DNA of 64,000 nucleotides from Streptomyces sp. NBC_01275 (GTDB lineage: Bacteria; Actinomycetota; Actinomycetes; Streptomycetales; Streptomycetaceae). The DNA lies in NCBI RefSeq assembly GCF_026340655.1, contig NZ_JAPEOZ010000001.1, positions 9,238,001 through 9,302,000 of the forward strand, in the 5' to 3' direction. The position numbers and the translations under genes are program-made. Every line of letters begins with the position of its first letter. Position 1 is the stretch's first letter. Below, piece after piece: positions 26,019 through 34,476 of this stretch. The notes beneath the pieces are model-generated. The model saw only the letters and a program-made list of their open reading frames with translations, was not told the origin of the DNA and did no database searches.

Positions 26019-27591
26019 CGGGCAGGGCCCGCACCAGACGGCGGATCACGTCCACCTCCAACGCCGGGTTCGCGGCGGCCTCGTGGACCAGCTCCTCGTC
26101 GTCGAGGAGCTCCGCGAGCCGGTCCGCCGGAAGATTCGGGTGGCGTGCGAACGCCGCCCGTACGGCGGGTTCCGGGTCCCGGGTGAGCCGTTCCACCGTG
26201 TCCGGCGGGGTCGCGGGGTCGCGGGCGGCCAGGGCGCGGACCTCCGGATCCTCGTCGTCGGCGTGGCCGGCCAGCCCGTCGGCCGGGAAGTTCGGGCGGG
26301 TGAGCAGGTGGGCGCGCTCGGGCCCGGTGTACTCGAGGAAGCTGCGCAGGACGACGGACGGCGGGGCGTCCGGGTGGTGCTGCGCCAGCAGGACGCGTAC
26401 GCCGAGGTCGTCGTCGGCGGCGAGCCGGGCCACGAGGTCGGGCGGCAGCGTGCGCTCCTTCGCCGCTTCGCGGCGCAGCATCGGGTGACCGGAGAGCGCG
26501 TCCCGCCGGACGGCTTCGGGGTCCCTGGACGTCAGGAGGGCGAAGCCGGGGACGAAAGGCACGTCGAGGGGGGCCTCGTAGGCGATCGAGGCCCGTTCCT
26601 CCTCGCTCCACGCGGGGTGGACGGAGACGGAGAGCCGCACCCCGGGGTCGGGGTCCGAGGCGAGGGCACGGCGCTCGTCGAGGCCGAGGTCCGGGTGGCG
26701 GGCGACCATGCGCCGTACGCCCGGGTCGGGATCCTCGACCAGGGCGCGGCGCTCGGCGGGCGCGAGGTCCGCGCGGCGGGCGATGTACCAGCGGACCTCG
26801 GGGTCCGGGTCGGCGGCCAGGAGGACCACGACGTCGGGCGGCAGGCCGGGGTTGGCCGCGATCGTCGCCCGTTCGTCCTCGCGGGCCGGAGCGGTCAGGA
26901 CGCTGTCCACGACCGCCCTGCTCAGGGCGTGGTGGAGCAGCATGTCGGTGCGGGCGTGACACGAGTGGGCGGGCAGGTTGCTCTCCACCCACGCCGGGTC
27001 CTCGTCGCGGGCATGCTGCTCGGCATGCCGCCGGGCCCGTTCCCGGACCTCGGCGTCGGGGTCGGCCAGGAGCGCGGCCCGGGTCTCGGCGGACAGCGAA
27101 CCCCACCCGCCGACCCCCCAGGCGCGGACCTTCGCGACCGGGTGCGTGCGCAGGGAGAGGTGCAGTCCGACGGAGATCTGCCGGTAGAAGAAACCGCCTA
27201 TGGCGTCGCCTTCGTACGTGCTGATCATGCGCACGATCGTCTCGTCGGGAAGCGGCCTGAACTCACAGGGATCAGTCACCCACGGCCCGTGGGCCAGCAC
27301 GGCGCGCACCGCCCACTCGGGATCGTCCACCAGCCGGGCCCGCTGTGCGGGGTCGATGTGTGCGTTGCGGGCGAAGAAGCGGCGGGTGCGCGCGTCGGGG
27401 TGCGCGACCACCGCGTCGACGACCGCCTCGGGCAGGTCCCGGTCCCGGCACAGCACCATCCGTACGGCGAGGGGGGCGTCGGCGAGCAGACGCAGCAGGA
27501 CGTCCAGCGGGGTGGACGGGTTGAGGGCCAGCCCGGCGAGGCGCCGGGTCGGCAGGTCGGCGTCCTTCCAGATCTGATCGGGTGTCGGCAT
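26011..27591 (-). CDS. Leucine-rich-repeat-variant (LRV)-type repeat protein (526 aa)
   Basis: ATG 27591 follows GGGGGAA by 8 nt and is preferred over an in-frame start 27 bp upstream. Throughout, about 24-residue helical units recur: LAADPDPEVRWYIARRADLA, LVEDPDPGVRRMVARHPDL, LASDPDPGVRLSVSVHP and others, each with the D-P-D/E-x-x-V-R core typical of LRV/HEAT-like repeats. Such solenoids bind proteins or nucleic acids. It faces the DUF5682 gene tail-to-tail with an 8-bp overlap of the two ends. It may be a partner of that operon or merely a neighbour. Cytosolic. Confidence 0.82.
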   Translation of the reverse strand: MPTPDQIWKDADLPTRRLAGLALNPSTPLDVLLRLLADAPLAVRMVLCRDRDLPEAVVDAVVAHPDARTRRFFARNAHIDPAQRARLVDDPEWAVRAVLAHGPWVTDPCEFRPLPDETIVRMISTYEGDAIGGFFYRQISVGLHLSLRTHPVAKVRAWGVGGWGSLSAETRAALLADPDAEVRERARRHAEQHARDEDPAWVESNLPAHSCHARTDMLLHHALSRAVVDSVLTAPAREDERATIAANPGLPPDVVVLLAADPDPEVRWYIARRADLAPAERRALVEDPDPGVRRMVARHPDLGLDERRALASDPDPGVRLSVSVHPAWSEEERASIAYEAPLDVPFVPGFALLTSRDPEAVRRDALSGHPMLRREAAKERTLPPDLVARLAADDDLGVRVLLAQHHPDAPPSVVLRSFLEYTGPERAHLLTRPNFPADGLAGHADDEDPEVRALAARDPATPPDTVERLTRDPEPAVRAAFARHPNLPADRLAELLDDEELVHEAAANPALEVDVIRRLVRALPVR

Positions 27592-27615
27592 GCCTGGTGT
27601 TCCCCCGGTACGACG

Positions 27616-27647
27616 CATGGGCCCCCTGCGGTGGCAGGGGGCCCATG
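27616..27647 (-). terminator. Strong terminator after the GH43 gene
   Basis: Perfect 13-bp stem CATGGGCCCCCTG / CAGGGGGCCCATG with a 6-nt loop. It lies 24 bp beyond the GH43 stop and just ahead of the LRV gene on the same strand, separating the two transcripts. Confidence 0.8.
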
Positions 27648-27671
27648 ACTCTAACCGTCGTACGTGACCGT

Positions 27672-30600
27672 CTACCGGCGGTGGGCGCCGACCGTCACGA
27701 CGCCGTTGGTCTTCGCGCCGACTCCACTGTCGTAGACCAGTTCCCCGCCGGACTTCTTCCAGATCCTGATGTGGAAGATGTCCGGGCGGTCCGTCGCGGT
27801 GACGCGGAAGGCGTAGCCGCTCTTGCCCGCGACCGTGGCGGAGCCCTGGAGGACCGCCCGGGAGCCGGTGACGACGAGCCAGTCCAGGCCGGTGGAGCGG
27901 AACTTCAGACGGGCCGGACCGGAGTCGAAGGTGACCTGGCCCGCGGGGGCGAGGGTGTGCGGCAGGTAGCCGGCGGCGAGGGTGAAGAACCCCTGGGAGC
28001 CGACGCGGCCCGCGCCCAGCACCGGGCCCGCCGAGCGGTCGTACACGATCAGCTCGGGGAGCGTGCGGCTGTCCGAGGCTCCCTCGTCGTCGGTGACGGT
28101 GATCACCGGGCGGTGGATGCCGGCCGAGGCGTAGGTGTGCTCGGCGCGGCAGCCGGTCGCGGTGACCGTCCCGGCGACCGGCTTACTGCCGTCCTTCCAG
28201 TCGACCGTGCAGGTGTGGGCGTCGCCGGCGCCCGGGTCGTCGAACCGGGCGGTGACGGCCGTACGGCGGCCGGCCGGGACCGGGGACGACGGGCCGGTGG
28301 CCGAGGTGATCGTCGGGGCCGCGTTCGTCACCGTGACGACGGCCGTGTCGGTGCTGCGTCCGCCGGTCAGGGTGAGGGTGAACGTGCCGTCGTCGGTGCA
28401 GGCGACCGTGGTGCGGGCGGCGGCCGGGTCCGCGACCGTGCAGGGCGCGCCCTTCTCCGCCGTCCACTTCGGGCTGCCCGCCCCGGAGAGCGTGCCGTTC
28501 AGGGCGATCGCGTCGCCCTCGGCGCCCTTGGCGTCCGGACCGGCGTGGACGATGGTCACCGGGTCGACGCTGGTGAGCGTGGGCACGACCTTCTTGATCA
28601 GGCCGTCCGCGTCGAACTCCAGCTTGTCGACGGTGGTCTCGCGGTTGAAGCCGTTGCCGCCGGGCATCGCGAAGCGGTGGTAGGCGATGTACCAGTCGTC
28701 GGTGTTCGGGACGTGGACGACCGAGTGGTGGCCCGTGCCCTTGATGCCCAGGGAGAGGTCCTTCTCCAGGATCACGCCCCGCTTGGTCCAGGGGCCGGTG
28801 GGCGAGGGGCCGGTCGCGTAGGCGACGCGGTAGTTCACGTCCCGGGTGTCGTTCTCCGACCACATGAAGTAGTAGGTGCCCTGGCGCTTGACGACGAAGG
28901 AGCCCTCGTTGTAGCCGCTCGGGGTGATGTCGGCGACCTTCGAGGCGTCGAAGGAGACCATGTCGTCGTTCAACGGGACGACGTACGCCCGGCCGTTGCC
29001 CCAGTAGAGGTACGACTGGCCGTCGTCGTCGGTGAAGACCGCCGGGTCGATCATCTGGCCCGGGTACCGGCCCGAGGCGAGCAGCGGCTTGCCCAGGGCG
29101 TCCTTGAACGGGCCGGTCGGCGAGTCCGAGACCGCGACGCCGATGCTGGCGTCGGCGCAGAAGTAGAAGTAGTACTTGCCGTCGCGCTCCTCCATGGTCG
29201 GGGCCCAGGCCCTGCTGTCCGCCCAGGAGACGTCCGGGCCCAGGTCGAGGATGACGCCGTGGTCCTTCCAGTGGACCAGGTCGGTGGAGGAGTACGCCTT
29301 GAACTGCGTACCGCTCCAGCCCTCGAAGCCGTCGGTCGTCGGGTAGAGGTAGAAGGTGTCGCCGAAGCGGACGATGTTCGGGTCGGCGTTGAGGCCCGGC
29401 AGCACCGGGCTCCTCATCTCCAGCGCCGTCACCGTCCAGGTGCGCTTCTCGCCGTCCGAGCCGGTGACCTCGTACGTGACGGGGCTGGTGAAGTCGTGCG
29501 CCGAACCGGAGGCCGGGCTGATCGCCGCGCCGTGGGCGAGCGTGAACTCCGGTGCCAGGGCGGTGAGATCGGTGCCCTCGGTGAGCGGGAGCGTGATCTT
29601 GGCGTCCGCGTCGTCGACGATCGCGTCCACCTTCAGCGCCGGGTGGGTCGCGGCGGCGATGCCCGTCGTGTTGCCGCTCAGCTCCAGGACCTCGGACGCC
29701 GACAGGGCCCGGTTGTAGATCCGGAAGTCGTCCACCTCGCCGCCGAAGTACGGGTCGGGGGAGTAGAGGGACTTGCCGATGTAGCCGCTGTAGCCCTTCG
29801 CCGCGTCGTACAGGTCGGACGGCTTGATGGTGATCCCGGTGACCCGGGCCGCCTCGGCGCCGTCCACGTAGAGGACCGCGGTCCCGGTCGAGCCGTCCAG
29901 GGTGACGGTGACGTGCTGCCATGTGCCGACGGTCAGCGGGGAGCCCGCCGACATCTGCTTCTCGCCCGACCAGGTGGCCTTGGTGACGGCCGAGAAGAGG
30001 CTGCCGCCGCCGTTGGACGGGGTGGCGAAGAGGTACTTGTCGCTGTCCGGGCCCAGGCCGAACAGCCACTGGAAGTTGTCCCCGCCGTTCCACTTGGCGT
30101 ACGTGGAGACGGTGACGCTGTCGGTGTCCTTGAGGACGCCGTTCGGGATCTTGACGTACGGCGAGTCGGAGGTGCTGGAGCCGCCGGACATCTTGAAGGA
30201 TCCGCCCTCGACTCCCGTGCCGAAGGCAGGCGTTCGGACATAGGTGCCGTGGTAGCCGTGGCCGCTGGAGTCGCGGGCGATGCTGCCGGACGTCTCGTCG
30301 AAGCCGTAGTGCAGCAGCAGGTCGGCGGGCACGTCGGGGCCCTGGGCGGAGACGGTGACCTCGGCGCGGACCGGGACGGCGGCGCCGTCGGGGAGAGCGC
30401 CGGTCACCGTGAAGGTCCCGGTCTGGGCGTAGTCCGACGCGGGGACGGCGTCCCAGGTCACGGCCACCGGTCGGGTGACTCCGTCGGCGTACTCGGCGAT
30501 CACGGTCGCGGGCAGGACGGGGGCCTCGCCGACGCGCGTCTTCACCGACACGTCCTCGACGCTCGCCACCAGCTGGTCGGGCTGGTAGGCGCGCAGCAGC

Positions 30601-32861
30601 CGGTCGTACTCGGCCTGGGTGACCGGCAGCACGGTGCCGTGGCGGGGCTTGGACGGCAGGTCGTAGCCGGTCGACGGGGTCCAGACGCCGGAGGCGAGGT
30701 CGGTCGTCTCGAACGGGAGGTAGCCGCGGCCGCCGAACTCGTCGAGGAACGCGTACCACTTGTCCTCGGTGTTGGACTTGAACACCAGCGGCCCCTCGGC
30801 CGCGCTCATCGCGCCCTTGCCGATGCCCTCGGCGACCGCGTCCCAGGAGAGGTTCAGCAGCGAGTCGCTCTTCTCCTCGAAGATGAACTTGCTGTTGGGC
30901 GTGGAGGAGGAGTTGTTGCGCTCGTCCTTCGACAGGCGGAAGTACGTGCCGTCGTGCTGGATCACCGTGGAGTCGATGACGGAGTAGCCGCGGTCGATCC
31001 AGACCTTGGGCTCGCTGAAGGTGTAGAAGTCGCGGGTCGTGGCGTACATCATCCGGTTGTAGGTGTCACCGGAGTGGGCCTCGTTGTCGTACAGCTTCGA
31101 CGCCCAGAAGACCACGTACTCGCCGAGCGCGGCGTCGTAGTACGCCTCCGGGGCCCAGGTGTTGCCGGCGCTGTCCGGGGAGACCTGCACCAGGCGCTGG
31201 TCGGTCCAGTGGACGAGGTCGGTGGACTCCCACACCATGACCGACTTGCTGCCGGTGCGCTGGGCTGCGTCCCAGTCGCCGTTGCCGTAGATCCTGAGGT
31301 CGGTGGCGATCTGGTAGAACTTGTCGCCCTCGGGGGAGCGGATGATGAACGGGTCGCGCAGGCCCTTCTCGCCGAGCGTGGACGTCAGGACGGGCTTGCC
31401 GTCGTTCAGCTCCCGCCACTTCAGCGGGTCGTCGCCCTTGCTGAGGGCCGCGTAGAGCTGCTCGCCGTCCGAGGTGCCCTCGCCGGTGAAGTAGCTGAAG
31501 AGATAGCCCTTGAGGGCTTCCTTCGCGGGGAGCGCGGGGACCTTCGCGGTGAACACGCGGGTCGCCTTCGCGTCCCCCTTGGCGACCGTCGCGGTCAGCG
31601 CGACCGTGGCGCCGCCGGCGCCGTGCGCGGGGCGGTGGACCACGCCGTCGGCCGAGACGACGTCCGGGTCTGCGGAGGACCAGGTGACGTCCGTGCCGTA
31701 CGAACCCCTCGCCGGGAGGGTGAGGTTTCCGCGGGCGTCGTCGAGGTTGTGGACGGTGAGGGCCTCGGCGGCCTGCCGGGCCGCGGTGTCGTCGTCGAAC
31801 GCCGCGAGGACCGTCACCTCGAAGGACCTGGTCGCGGTGACCGTGCCCTTCTTCAGCGTCGCCGTGAGCGTGGCGTGGCCGTCCGGCTCGCCGGCCGCGG
31901 GGCGGGTCACCTTGCCGGCGTCCGACACCACGGCGGTGTCGTCGCTGGCCCAGCTGATCGTGGAGCCGCCCGCGGATCCTGTCCTGGGCAGGTCCAGGTC
32001 GGCGACGACGGCACTGGTGTCGCCGAGCGAGAGGGAGGCCTTGTCGTCGGAGACGCCCTGCGTGGCGACGGGAAGGGCGAGCTGCTCGACCTCGGACCCC
32101 GTCAGCGCCCGGTCGTACACGCGGAAGTCGCGCATGCCGCCCTTGAACAGCTTGTCGCCCGAGTACACCGACTTGCCGAGGTAGTTGGCGGTGGTCGTGC
32201 CCGAGCCGATCGCCCCCGGTGCGATGGTCACCGAGGTGTTGCGGGCGACCTCGACGCCGTCCTCGTACAGGACGCCGGTGGCGCCGGTCTGGGTGTAGGT
32301 GACGTTCTTCCACACCGCGCGGGTCAGGTTGTGGGAGTCGGCGGGCTTGGTGGTCTGCTCCGTCGACCAGTTGCCGGTCGCGATCGAGGTGCGCAGGGAG
32401 TTGCCGGTGGCGAACAGGTAGCCGTTGCCGTTGCTGCCGCTGGAGTTGCCGAAGCCGTACAGGAAGTACGGCGTGGTCTGCGCGGCGTCGATCTTCACGT
32501 CCATCGCGACGCTGATCGACGTCATGCCCTTCATGACGTCGTTCGGCGCCTTGACGTAGGTGTCGGAGCCGTTGAAGGCGAGCCCCTGGCCGGACGTCGA
32601 CCAGTCGGCGACGCCGTTGACCGTGCCGTCGCGGCCGTGACCGGAGGCGTCGGGCACCGTCGTGCCGGACGCGCCGTCGAGCTTGTACCAGAGGGCCAGT
32701 CCGTCGGTGACGTCGGCGACGTCTGCGGCCTGCGCGACATCCGCCGCCTGGACGGGAGTCGCGGCTCCGACGAGCCCCACGAGCAGTGACGCGGCGGTCA
32801 ACGCCGCCAGTCGCCCCGCCCCGCGTCTCGCGCCGGTGCGGAAGCGTTTTCTATGCGTCAT
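27672..32861 (-). CDS. Secreted multidomain glycosidase with two GH43 domains and two LamG domains (1729 aa)
   Basis: Start ATG 32861 gives a signal peptide (Arg-rich, LAALTAASLLVGLVG, cut near VQAAD). Order, approximate: LamG 50-265, Ig-like repeats to 440, GH43 domain A 450-740, Ig-like, LamG 830-1030, linker, GH43 domain B 1090-1385, PKD/Ig-like domains, beta-rich C-terminus. Both GH43 domains show acidic triads. A: LRDPFII, VIDSTVIQ, AAEGPLVF. B: NADPNIV, MIDPAVF, YNEGSF. GH43 enzymes cleave arabinan, xylan side chains or galactan. LamG domains may bind polysaccharide. An alternative TTG start at 32909 overlaps a TTGACA that may instead be a -35 box. The ATG has a poor ribosome site. Confidence 0.88.
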   Translation of the reverse strand: MTHRKRFRTGARRGAGRLAALTAASLLVGLVGAATPVQAADVAQAADVADVTDGLALWYKLDGASGTTVPDASGHGRDGTVNGVADWSTSGQGLAFNGSDTYVKAPNDVMKGMTSISVAMDVKIDAAQTTPYFLYGFGNSSGSNGNGYLFATGNSLRTSIATGNWSTEQTTKPADSHNLTRAVWKNVTYTQTGATGVLYEDGVEVARNTSVTIAPGAIGSGTTTANYLGKSVYSGDKLFKGGMRDFRVYDRALTGSEVEQLALPVATQGVSDDKASLSLGDTSAVVADLDLPRTGSAGGSTISWASDDTAVVSDAGKVTRPAAGEPDGHATLTATLKKGTVTATRSFEVTVLAAFDDDTAARQAAEALTVHNLDDARGNLTLPARGSYGTDVTWSSADPDVVSADGVVHRPAHGAGGATVALTATVAKGDAKATRVFTAKVPALPAKEALKGYLFSYFTGEGTSDGEQLYAALSKGDDPLKWRELNDGKPVLTSTLGEKGLRDPFIIRSPEGDKFYQIATDLRIYGNGDWDAAQRTGSKSVMVWESTDLVHWTDQRLVQVSPDSAGNTWAPEAYYDAALGEYVVFWASKLYDNEAHSGDTYNRMMYATTRDFYTFSEPKVWIDRGYSVIDSTVIQHDGTYFRLSKDERNNSSSTPNSKFIFEEKSDSLLNLSWDAVAEGIGKGAMSAAEGPLVFKSNTEDKWYAFLDEFGGRGYLPFETTDLASGVWTPSTGYDLPSKPRHGTVLPVTQAEYDRLLRAYQPDQLVASVEDVSVKTRVGEAPVLPATVIAEYADGVTRPVAVTWDAVPASDYAQTGTFTVTGALPDGAAVPVRAEVTVSAQGPDVPADLLLHYGFDETSGSIARDSSGHGYHGTYVRTPAFGTGVEGGSFKMSGGSSTSDSPYVKIPNGVLKDTDSVTVSTYAKWNGGDNFQWLFGLGPDSDKYLFATPSNGGGSLFSAVTKATWSGEKQMSAGSPLTVGTWQHVTVTLDGSTGTAVLYVDGAEAARVTGITIKPSDLYDAAKGYSGYIGKSLYSPDPYFGGEVDDFRIYNRALSASEVLELSGNTTGIAAATHPALKVDAIVDDADAKITLPLTEGTDLTALAPEFTLAHGAAISPASGSAHDFTSPVTYEVTGSDGEKRTWTVTALEMRSPVLPGLNADPNIVRFGDTFYLYPTTDGFEGWSGTQFKAYSSTDLVHWKDHGVILDLGPDVSWADSRAWAPTMEERDGKYYFYFCADASIGVAVSDSPTGPFKDALGKPLLASGRYPGQMIDPAVFTDDDGQSYLYWGNGRAYVVPLNDDMVSFDASKVADITPSGYNEGSFVVKRQGTYYFMWSENDTRDVNYRVAYATGPSPTGPWTKRGVILEKDLSLGIKGTGHHSVVHVPNTDDWYIAYHRFAMPGGNGFNRETTVDKLEFDADGLIKKVVPTLTSVDPVTIVHAGPDAKGAEGDAIALNGTLSGAGSPKWTAEKGAPCTVADPAAARTTVACTDDGTFTLTLTGGRSTDTAVVTVTNAAPTITSATGPSSPVPAGRRTAVTARFDDPGAGDAHTCTVDWKDGSKPVAGTVTATGCRAEHTYASAGIHRPVITVTDDEGASDSRTLPELIVYDRSAGPVLGAGRVGSQGFFTLAAGYLPHTLAPAGQVTFDSGPARLKFRSTGLDWLVVTGSRAVLQGSATVAGKSGYAFRVTATDRPDIFHIRIWKKSGGELVYDSGVGAKTNGVVTVGAHRR

Positions 32862-32991
32862 AGGGGACCGCCGTTTCAGCCGTGTGACGTGATGTTGCGA
32901 GAGTGTCAAACGCTGTACATGGCCGCGTCAAGACTTCTCGAACAATGTCCGAAGGGCCGAACAAGTTTCGCCGGCGGACAAGAGGCCCTGC

Positions 32992-34152
32992 TCAGCTCCG
33001 AGTTGACAGCCAGCACGTCAGCGCCCACCACCAGTGCAGCGCGTCCAGCGGACCGGCGTCGCCGTCGGGGAGGGGTGTGGCGGTGATCTGCCGCAGCCGG
33101 CCCAGCCGGTAACGGACCGTGTTGGGATGCGTGAACAGGGCCGCGGCCGTCTGGTCCAGGCGGCGGCCGTTGTCGAGGAACGCCAGCGCGGTCAGGGCGA
33201 GTTGACGGTGGAAGTCGTTCGCGGGATCGAGCCCGCCGAGCAGCCGGTCGCGCACCAGCGCGCCCAGCAGCGGCTGTTCGGCCAGGGCGAGCAGGGCGGC
33301 GAAGTCCGTGACGTCGTGGCGGCCGTGCAGTCCCCGCTCCAGGCCGACGTCCACCGCGCGCACGCACAGCCGGTACAGCGCGGGCAGTTCGGACAGGGCG
33401 GCGGCCGGCGCGACCACGACGAGGGCGTCCTGGGGGACCTCGTCGGCGCCGGGCGGCCGCGGGCCCAGCCCCGCAAGTCGTCCGTCGAGCGTTCCCGTGA
33501 CGACGTGCGCCGAGCGCAGCGAACGGCGGCGGGCGGGGAACGCGGCGAGGCAGTGGTAGCGGCCGTCGGCGTCCGCGCGGACCCCGGCCTGCGCCAACTC
33601 CTCCGGATGCGGAGCGACTTCGCCCTGCGGGGCGACTTCGCCGAGCAGGATCCGGCGCAGCAGCCGGGCGCGCACCGCGCCCAGCGCGCGCGGCGTCTCG
33701 TGCTCGGCGGCCCGGTAGCCGTGGACCACATGCCGCTCGACCGCGTTGCCGTACTCCTGCAGGCGCAGCACCACCGACAGCAGCACCCGGTCCGGCACCC
33801 CTGCCGAACGGCAGCGGTCCACCGTGATCTCCGCCGCCCGGGACAGCGCCGCCTGCACCCCGCGCAGCACGGCCGTCATCGGGACGCCCTGCACCGCGCG
33901 GTCGGCGCCCAGCAGCAGGGCGGAGGTGAAGTCCTGCTCCTCGACCGCCCCGGACCGCTCCAGCGCGGCGAACCAGGGGCCGGCGTCCCGGATCATCGCC
34001 GTCACATGCGAACGGGTCGCCTCCTCGGCGAGCCCGGACAGCTCCGGGGACTGACTGCGGGCCGCGCGCACCAGCTCGCCGGACACCTCGGGGTCGTCGG
34101 CCATGTCCCGTAGAACGGCCGTGATCTGCTGCGGGCCGCGCACCGCGGTCAT
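32992..34152 (-). CDS. PucR-type transcriptional regulator (helix-turn-helix at C-terminus)
   Basis: ATG 34152 follows GGGGAGGGG. 386 residues: an N-terminal helical sensory region (TAVLRDMADDPEVSGELVRA onwards), a central GGDEF-like CdaR-type region (about 175-285), and the C-terminal HTH_30 domain LALTALAFLDNGRRLDQTAA followed by LFTHPNTVRYRLGRLRQIT. PucR/CdaR-family activators control catabolic genes. The FAD dehydrogenase transcribed divergently 324 bp away is the obvious target. A longer in-frame version from GTG 34305 (behind GGAG) would add repeated PETAQESA octapeptides encoded by the upstream tandem repeat. Confidence 0.88.
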   Translation of the reverse strand: MTAVRGPQQITAVLRDMADDPEVSGELVRAARSQSPELSGLAEEATRSHVTAMIRDAGPWFAALERSGAVEEQDFTSALLLGADRAVQGVPMTAVLRGVQAALSRAAEITVDRCRSAGVPDRVLLSVVLRLQEYGNAVERHVVHGYRAAEHETPRALGAVRARLLRRILLGEVAPQGEVAPHPEELAQAGVRADADGRYHCLAAFPARRRSLRSAHVVTGTLDGRLAGLGPRPPGADEVPQDALVVVAPAAALSELPALYRLCVRAVDVGLERGLHGRHDVTDFAALLALAEQPLLGALVRDRLLGGLDPANDFHRQLALTALAFLDNGRRLDQTAAALFTHPNTVRYRLGRLRQITATPLPDGDAGPLDALHWWWALTCWLSTRS

Positions 34153-34183
34153 GGTCCCCTCCCCGCCCGGACGCCGACTCTGC

Positions 34184-34303
34184 GCCGACTCCTGCGCTGT
34201 CTCCGGCGCCGACTCCTGCGCTGTCTCCGGCGCCGACTCCTGCGCTGTCTCCGGCACCGGCACCTGCGCTGTCTCCGGCACCGGCACCTGCGCTGTCTCC
34301 GGC
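34184..34303. repeat. Five tandem 24-bp repeats upstream of the PucR gene
   Basis: Units begin at 34184, 34208, 34232, 34256 and 34280 and share CCTGCGCTGTCTCCGGC. The first three start GCCGACT, the last two ACCGGCA. The array fills the divergent region between the PucR regulator and the FAD dehydrogenase. It is in frame with PucR and would encode PETAQESA/PETAQVPV if translation began upstream. The rest of this 324-bp gap (34304-34476) shows only the AGGAGG site of the dehydrogenase. Confidence 0.9.
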
Positions 34304-34476
34304 ACTGTCTCCGGGCCACAACATAGCGGTGGCCGCGTTGGCGTCCGCGCACTATCGCAGCGTTGTGAAGGCCTGGTTTCCTGTGGGCTACCGACGGTAA
34401 CAGTGCTGCTGTCGCAGGAACACCCTTCGTAACGCCCCCCAGTGACGCCCACGCAACGCCCCCAGGAGGGCCGCTC

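Noticed and set aside
23456..26488. 1010-codon forward frame within and beyond the DUF5682 gene
   Set aside because: Arg/Pro/Ala-rich shadow frame; the true frame carries the conserved HHSP and GAFH segments and the coupled GTG start.
27582..32789. Very long open frame on the plus strand opposite the GH43 gene (1735 codons)
   Set aside because: It is the shadow of the GH43 gene. The reverse strand has a signal peptide, LamG and GH43 motifs with acidic triads, while the plus-strand product is a Val/Gly/Asp-rich run without motifs.
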